Source of the DNA: Limonium bicolor
Lineage: Eukaryota > Streptophyta > Magnoliopsida > Caryophyllales > Plumbaginaceae
NCBI GenBank assembly: GCA_023374045.1
Contig: CM041778.1
Coordinates: 364,224,831 to 364,288,830, forward strand
Direction: 5' to 3'
DNA: 64,000 nucleotides
Shown here: one piece after another, positions 57,512-64,000 of the stretch
How the letters are laid out: every line of letters begins with the position of its first letter
Numbering within the stretch: the stretch's first letter is position 1
Translations under genes and position numbers: made by a program
Notes under the pieces: model-generated
Seen by the model: the letters and a program-made list of their open reading frames with translations, nothing else
Databases searched by the model: none
Told to the model about the DNA's origin: nothing

Positions 57512-57544
57512 TCTACCCCCCTTAAGAACTTTGTCCTCAAAGTT
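57512..57544 (-). promoter_or_regulatory. LARD2 3' polypurine tract with covarying hairpin
   Basis: Minus strand CTTAAGGGGGGTAGA next to the LTR. The adjacent hairpin at 57527-57544 has arms AACTTTG and CAAAGTT, loop TCCT, against AACTTCG and CGAAGTT in LARD1. Confidence 0.75.
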
Positions 57545-58730
57545 GTTCGAGGTTATGGGATTTCTATACTTACTCATTTATATTTGCCTAATACCGAAGC
57601 CATACATTCCTCCTCCTTACAATTCCCAAATTCATTACTCAATGTTTCTCCTTTCCATACCATACCAATGTACAATAATTACTCCAATCCATATTACTAT
57701 CAACCGTCCGGTTCCTCATTAAAACTTTATACATACATACAGTGCAAGGCTATCCCCAAAGCAATGCAATACACATCACAATCCCGTAGGCACTCAGGTC
57801 ATCTCGACACAGGACTCCTCTATGTCCGCTTGCCCTTGGAATAATATAACATAAATACTACTATCTTCTCCGTACCAGCTTCCAACAATTACTTTGTCTC
57901 TAGTCTAAGGATAATCCTTCCCACGCTACATAGAAATCCTTCTAAAACATACAACTCCAGATTCCAATTATGTTCATTACTTCTATCCTATGTGTGATTC
58001 TTGTGACCACTTGAGGGGAGCTTCAAGAATCATTCGACCCTGATGTGATCAGCATCAGTGTTGAACTATCTTTCCACCCCAATTTGTGTTCGGTTTCCCT
58101 TGATCTGATCAGGATCAAGTTCGACTTCCCACATCAGGTTCAATCAAACAAATATTTAATTGTTTTCATTTTCTATCTTTTTTTCTTTCTAGTCGTGATT
58201 ACGAATTCATACATCTCCAAAGGATGGAATCAATCCATCAATCATCCTCACTCTACTTCCCAAATGCTTTACTCCGTGGTTCAATACCTAAATGCTCATT
58301 TCATCAACCTCCACTACTTCCATCCATTACTCACCATCATCTCCTATATTCTAACTAAGGAATACTACACTTATAAGATTTAGTTGACTTCAATTGTTTC
58401 AAATGTTTACTTACGATTCCACTACTCATAACTTCGTTCATCTACTATCCTCATTCATTTCGTACTACTTCTTCAAAGGTTACAATACTTGTGGAGCTCC
58501 ATCCACTACTCATTACTTTTCTTTACTAATACTCTTACATTGGTGTTACAAGATGGGTATACTCCTCTATGGTATTTGCATGTCTAATGCCTAATTACCA
58601 TAATTACAGTGTGAATGAGTACTTATGTTTATTTAACATAGTATCAATCATCAATTTTGGTTCTCATTTGTGCTATGCACATTATGGTTTATGTGTTTTA
58701 TTCACAAAACTTACATTAAGCGGTTTTCGC

Positions 58731-58765
58731 TCTACCCCCTTAAAAGGGATTACGCCCACGTAATC
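58731..58765 (-). promoter_or_regulatory. LARD2 internal polypurine tract (cPPT-like) with hairpin
   Basis: TCTACCCCCTTAAAAG on the plus strand repeats the terminal tract, one C shorter than in LARD1. The hairpin at 58748-58765 is identical to the LARD1 one (arms GATTACG and CGTAATC). It lies about 1.2 kb from the terminal tract. Confidence 0.55.
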
Positions 58766-59609
58766 TACCATATGTTATTATTATTAAACATTGGTTTAAT
58801 CAGTTTGGGTAAACTGAAGCGTTTAGCTTCACTACGGTATACTATATAATATGCTCTGGTCAAAGGGTCTTAACCATACCAATGGTTTAGTCTTTGCACC
58901 AAGAGTTTCCTATATGAGTTTATTTAACTCATATGTAATTCGATTCTAGCCTAATCGGCTTCAAGGCATTACTAGCCATTGTATTATGCTCTCTAGGTAC
59001 ATTGATCTCCTAGCTAGGGCCCACTAGCTTCTGCTGCGCGACCCTGATAACTTGGGTTATTCACCCTTCTTGTTATCCTTAATGTGCTATACATCACCTT
59101 CTCATCCGTCTATTATGGGAATGAGTTTACTAAACAACTGCGGTATTCTTTTACCACGTTTGAACTCAACGAGTTTAAGATTTATAACCAGCTCTCTGGT
59201 AATCTACTGCACATGCTATTTATGCTTCCACGATTATTCATTAAGCTCCTCCGACCTATTGTCGGGCGAGGTTAAGTCACTACTTAGTTGTAGTGCTTCC
59301 TCTGTTGTCACTAGCTTCTAATCATACCAGTTCTCCTGGTTCGGTACAAGTGTCCTTTACTTGTATGACCTTGCATTGATATGCGTTGGTCCTAGTGACT
59401 TTCTTAAGTCTCCTTTCACCTTTTATTCCATTAGAATTCACCTCTGTGATTGTTAGTGTGTTTCGCACTCTTCGTGCTTCTTTGGCCTTAGGCCGCACGG
59501 TTTGTTGCTAAGCTTGCTTAATTGGCTTGTGCCATGTTTGTTGGTGAAAAGAAGGGTTTACTACGGTTTACATTCTCCATATCCCTAGCCATCCCATTAG
59601 ATCATTAGC

Positions 59610-59689
59610 TGCACAAGTGCAATACCAAAACACTCAGTCATACAGAGTGCAGAGGCGTAAACGCTTGACAGTAAGTCACTTATGTGATA
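59610..59689. repeat. Conserved LARD core block, copy 2
   Basis: Matches 3899-3978 with about four differences in 80 bases; see also 53161-53218. Confidence 0.7.
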
Positions 59690-62155
59690 GGAAAGAATAT
59701 TTCTGTGTGTCATCTCATACTTATACTCCGTTTCATTATCTGTCACTTCCTCATAGTGGTCGCTTGTTGCGCACCGTATTCTTACTCATTGTACAACATT
59801 ATTCTTACTGTCTCTGTTACTGTGGTAGCACCTTTACACATTGCCATTGTCGTTGGCACCATTTCCTTATGGTGTGAATACACTAGGAGTTTCCTGTGTT
59901 TGTGTGTATGACGGTTGTCGTAGCATACGGCAATCTTATTATCTTCCCAATGTGAGATGTCTTATTCCACTTAGGTTTTATGTGGGTTAACTTACCCCAC
60001 ATTCTATCATCATTTGTGATACAATTTACCAAGTATCTTGGTTGACCAAGGATGAAGCAATTTCCGGTTTACAAGCTCTCTTGAGCGTTGGTCATTCGTG
60101 GTGTGCAATGTGCACTCACATTGTTGTTTTTGACAATTACTGTCCTCCCAAAGCTGAGCATTGATTATAGGCTCTAGCTGTGCGGTTTTATTCTTGTATG
60201 TACATCACCGGACATCCCAAGAAACTTCAAGGGTTTTCTGGTCCTGTTCTATCATTGATAAATGAGGTTCTTGTTGAGAGGCTTGTTTCCACTCATAGGT
60301 CTTATGACTAGGTTTACCATGGTTGTTTACACAATGGTCCGCTATATGTTTGGGTGCATATGGAGTATGCTTACTCCTTTAAGTCGTAATGGTTTGGAAA
60401 TCTCATTTCCTTATTCCGTCGCCCCTTGGCAATCTCCATTGCGTGGGCTTATCGTTATAGTAGATGGAAGCCTTTTCTAAGGGTTCACATCATCACCGCA
60501 TTGGTGGTCTTCGGTTAACGAGGGTACCTTCCCTTGGGTTTCTCGTAGTGTCCAAGTGTGGACTAGGCCAATGTTGGCATTATCATGATTCTTATGCCCT
60601 GTGCTACCATTGCTACAGAAGGCATGGCGGTAATTAGAACTCCGTCAACTGTATACTAGGCTGATGCTCTAGTGACAGTGACATTGAGTTGGCCATTACT
60701 CCAAGCCACTCAGGAGGTTGGGTTTGAATTTATGGTCCAGTTGTTGATTTCTTGTCGTATGAGGCAATCCCTCTTGCAAGTCTTGTTACCAATGGTGTGG
60801 GTTTTGCAACCGTTTGAGTTCGTATAACGTATTTGGTTTACGGCTTCTGAGCCGTATTGCTGCAAGCTATGCCCCTTGCAAGCTGCTTATACATGTCTCC
60901 ACTCCATGTATACCGTCATAGGTTGAGATATTATTGGGCTCCATGGTAAGTCGTGACATCACGCTTCCGTTCATAGGAGACCCTTTAGGCAATCTGGTGT
61001 TAATAGGTGCCTCTCCGTAATTTAGGGCATTTCCTGTTAAGTGAAATCCCTTTGGTGTCCTAACCGAGTGTTCGTTTTAGCTCCCGTGCTCGTATCATTA
61101 CGCTTGTTCAACTGTTGTTAACGCAGACACCCTTCAAGGATCGCTCCTGGGTGTTGGTAGTGTGCCGTTACATCCGGCTAATGTTTATAACGTTGTTGTC
61201 CTCCATACCGTCTTATGGTATTGTACTTGAGTCGTCCCTTTTTGGGTTATAACGTCTCTCGTTCTTGGGTAGACTGTTTACACTTGCTCCTAGTATTCTT
61301 GACTAGGTTTATATTCCTCTCCAAGATGATGGATTGTGTTTCGTAGTAATCTTGTGATTGCTCTTGGGAGTTCTGTCCCGTTTGCTGAGCATCTTTTGTT
61401 CACATTAGGCTCTTGCCTTACTGTGCCCAGTCTGGGTATCCTTCCAGCTGTCAGGTGATCGCTTGAATTATTTGTGACATATCCAATGTCTATACTTACT
61501 AGTATGTGCTCTTTGCACCTCTAGTTCTTATTCCTCATCTTCAGATGGATTCTCTGAGTTCCTTGATACTTAGTCGTCTGAGGTGTCCAGCTGTTCTGGT
61601 TGAACTCACTCATGTCCGTAGAACGGAGTTGACTACTTCCCGTGCGTCGCACACTACATGTATACATACGTGGGTACCATTTGATACGTTACCACTTACC
61701 CAACTACGTGTCGGCCCGCAAGCTCCTTCGGAGTGCGGTTGTCCCACATCCCGTAACGGGTACACTCGTAGTGTTCGTCACACGCCTAGGTGAAGTATTC
61801 TGTTGTCAACTCCTCTTGTATCATTCTATGATACTCACCATAATGCTGTTGGTCTGGTTTTAAAATCCAAGGTTTTAAAAGAGGGTTGTGGTTTTGAAAA
61901 GAAATTTTGGGTTTTAAAACAATGGTTCGGTGTTAAAAGAAATCTCTCATGGCATAGCCATGTTTGAGGTCTTGACCAAGTCTAGCCTCTCGCTGACTGG
62001 TATGTTCTAAATACAGTGGTCGGGCCGTTAGGCCTTTCCAAGGTTCCATTCCTTCAGTTTTAGGATTTTATTCCTGTAGTTGCTTCATCGCTGTCACGGT
62101 ACATCACTATGTACCTGTGGTGTGTTAGAGTTCCTTTACATATTTCTGTCTTACT

Positions 62156-62175
62156 GCACTTGCCGTGGCAAGTGC
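62156..62175. repeat. Conserved hairpin in LARD2 core
   Basis: Arms GCACTTGC and GCAAGTGC, loop CGTG. Same arms as 5726-5745 with a changed loop. Confidence 0.6.
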
Positions 62176-63101
62176 GTGGTACTGGTGGTTTTTGAGTAAT
62201 CATATACCGATCTGGTATGTTTCCACTCGCATTTGATAGTCTTGTTGACTCTTCCCTTGATCTTATTGATCTATAGTTGGTATACTCGGTCCTTTAGGTA
62301 GCTTCTTGGTGGTCTAGACATGGCTGTCGTAGATCTTGGTACTCCTCCAATCCTGGAGATTCCCACTCTACTTGGTTCTGTCGTTCCTTGTGGCTCGTTC
62401 CCACACATTTGTGGTGGTTACTGAGCCTTCCTTGTTTAGGCACTACTCTTGTAGTCCTATTGGATTATATCTCATGGTTGTTCTTGTAGTTGTCTGAGCT
62501 ATATTGCCAGGTATTGCAACCTTAGTGGCGTTGTAGCTTAGAGTTAACCGCTTCCGACTATGTCCTTAGTCGGCTAGCATACCGTTGGTGGTATTATTCA
62601 AGTATTACTATCCCGTAGACTTGTGTCTCGGGCCCGTTACTGCTCCCTTTTTCATTCCTTGCACGGTTAGTGCTTCTTTCCTGCTGTTGGTTGACTAGCT
62701 AGGTGTCGCGACTGCTAAGCACGTCGCCCCATGCTGTTGTAAGTTGTAGCCTCCTATGGTTGGAATGCTCATTCCACCGCCATTAGTGCGGGTATTGTTG
62801 TTCAACCGAAATCCATCTCCGGGACTTTCAAATCTTGGAATCTATCATGTGTCGGTCCTTGTTTACCGTGTGATTGCTTCACACTGCCAGATCGGGTTTT
62901 CCCGAGTATGAGAAGGCTTTTCTTCTCTCTGGCGTCCTTTCAAAGTTATACAGTGGGGTTTGTGGCGGGCGGGACTGGTATTGTAGGTATCCGGTACTCA
63001 CCGGTAGTTCCTAACTAGCATATCTCTAATGCTAACACTCAGCCCTTAGCCCTAAGCTTCTAATTCCTAACTCGGTATTCCTAAACTCGGTATTTCCAGT
63101 C

Positions 63102-63129
63102 ATCAGAGCGACACTTCGCTCTGATACCA
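63102..63129 (-). promoter_or_regulatory. LARD2 primer-binding site inside a 9-bp hairpin
   Basis: Minus strand TGGTATCAGAGC at 63118-63129. ATCAGAGCG (63102-63110) pairs with CGCTCTGAT (63117-63125) around loop ACACTT; LARD1 has loop ATACTT and the same stem. Confidence 0.8.
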
Positions 63130-63134
63130 CTTTT

Positions 63135-64000
63135 TGTAACACCCCTACCATTAATACCGTGCTTACCGTCCAATCTCCTTACACATCAGATACACGCAGC
63201 GGATACATACTTACATAATGTGGGTGATACAATGCCGTTAGTCACCCACGTGACTAACAAGGCTACTACTACTACATACAGCATCGGTCTGATGGACCGG
63301 AATCCCGAGTACTACACATCTATAATACATACTCCATTCATCAAACAAATACAACAATGCTCCATTCAATACTTACTCCTCCTCAATCCATACAATACAA
63401 TATACTTCACCGAGTCTACTAGGATCCTTATACATTTATAATGTCTCTTCCAAGTTCATACATACTCTCTAGGAGTCTACATCTACCCATTTTCTCACAC
63501 TACTTACTTCTAAGTACAAGGGTGTGCCTCCGTCTCTTCCTTGACCATATTCGCTTCGGGTACCTGCACACTAAAAAATGTCCCCCGAAGGGGTCAGCTT
63601 TCGCCGAGCATGATAACCGCATACCCCGCGTACTAGTGAGGGTACGCCGACCACTTGGTCGAATACATGCGGTTCGTTTTCATACAAACATACATGCATA
63701 CATGCTCTTATACACAATGTTACATACACTACGCAAACATACACACATACATACACTTCAGTACATACAGGTACAACATAACCATTCAATACATACTTAC
63801 CTTTTTCCGAATTACACATACACAGGATACAGTTCTTGTTAGCTTCATTGGTCCACCCGGTTAATCGGGTGGAGATTATTCTTTTACTCGTTACTTCATA
63901 CATACGCATACATACTCATACTCATACATACTTACGGATCCATACTTACTTACTCTTACTCTTACTCAAGTTAAGTCGTCGGGACCTCCGGCCCTGGGGA
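63135..64000 (-). mobile_element. LARD2 right (5') LTR, partial
   Basis: Starts TGTAACACCCCTACC and repeats 53283 onward to the window end. The conserved LTR hairpin is at 63237-63258. Small indels against the left LTR occur in the CATA-rich parts. Confidence 0.85.

Larger units (their letters stand above)
57511..63134 (-). mobile_element. LARD2 noncoding internal domain
   Basis: A 5.6-kb core between the LARD2 LTRs. No frame exceeds about 112 codons and no retroelement protein motif was found. It is collinear with the LARD1 core: shared blocks occur in the same order, but this copy is about 0.9 kb longer, mostly between the conserved block at 59610 and the block at 61630. Terminal and internal polypurine tracts, the GCACTTGC hairpin and the hairpin-embedded primer site are all kept. 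Maintenance of these signals without coding sequence points to mobilisation by another element's proteins. Confidence 0.8.

Noticed and set aside
57584..63842. Short frames in the LARD2 core and LTRs as small proteins
   Set aside because: The longest is about 133 codons, in low-complexity CATA-rich LTR sequence; the equivalents in the other LTR copies are disrupted by indels.
1..64000. tRNA, rRNA or organellar insertions
   Set aside because: The only tRNA-related text found is the 12-base primer-site complement in retroelements; no cloverleaf or rRNA-like block was seen.

Overview
The window is nuclear DNA of a flowering plant, most likely a dicot. It has plant LTR retrotransposons with initiator-Met-tRNA primer sites, a CACTA transposon, Stowaway and hAT MITEs, a LINE-like insertion, and a decayed plant glyoxal/aldehyde-oxidase-like (GLOX) gene. 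The species cannot be named from the sequence. I see no intact host gene: nearly all of the 64 kb is nested, mostly decayed transposable elements.

Layout. 1-11164: a minus-strand element with very long LTRs (left LTR cut by the window edge, noncoding core 1883-6578, right LTR 6579-11164), here called LARD1 because it resembles a large retrotransposon derivative. It lies inside an older LTR of the same superfamily (LARD3, 11165 to about 14595), which lies inside the transposase gene of a CACTA element whose right half runs to 20602. 21155-23351: a LINE-like insertion with an RRM reading frame and poly(A). About 23505-24857: an inverted-repeat element with iterons and a telomere-like tandem duplication. 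25567-30265: an older plus-strand Copia element (Copia-A) inserted exactly at the start codon of the GLOX pseudogene (30265 to about 31610), which also carries a hAT-like MITE. 31719-32017: an RRM fragment. 32018 to about 33640: an unclassified LTR-like fragment. 33695-41439: a decayed minus-strand SIRE/Maximus-type Copia with an extra ORF downstream of pol. 41455-53282: a plus-strand LARD (LARD4), consisting of its LTR, split by a very young Copia (Copia-C, 43290-48328), and a shrunken core. 53283-64000: a second full-architecture minus-strand LARD (LARD2), with its right LTR cut by the window edge.

The most interesting system is the LARD family. LARD1, LARD2, LARD3 and LARD4 share no recognisable protein but keep cis structures: a tRNA primer site inside a 9-bp stem, a covarying hairpin near the primer-proximal LTR end, a second internal copy of the polypurine tract with its own hairpin, an approximately 80-bp strongly conserved core block, and (in three LTRs) palindrome arrays of about 70-73 bp period whose sequence differs between copies while spacing and symmetry are kept. 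This suggests a parasite of other elements' proteins that is under selection for RNA or DNA structure. That interpretation is inference; the repeats and hairpins are visible directly.
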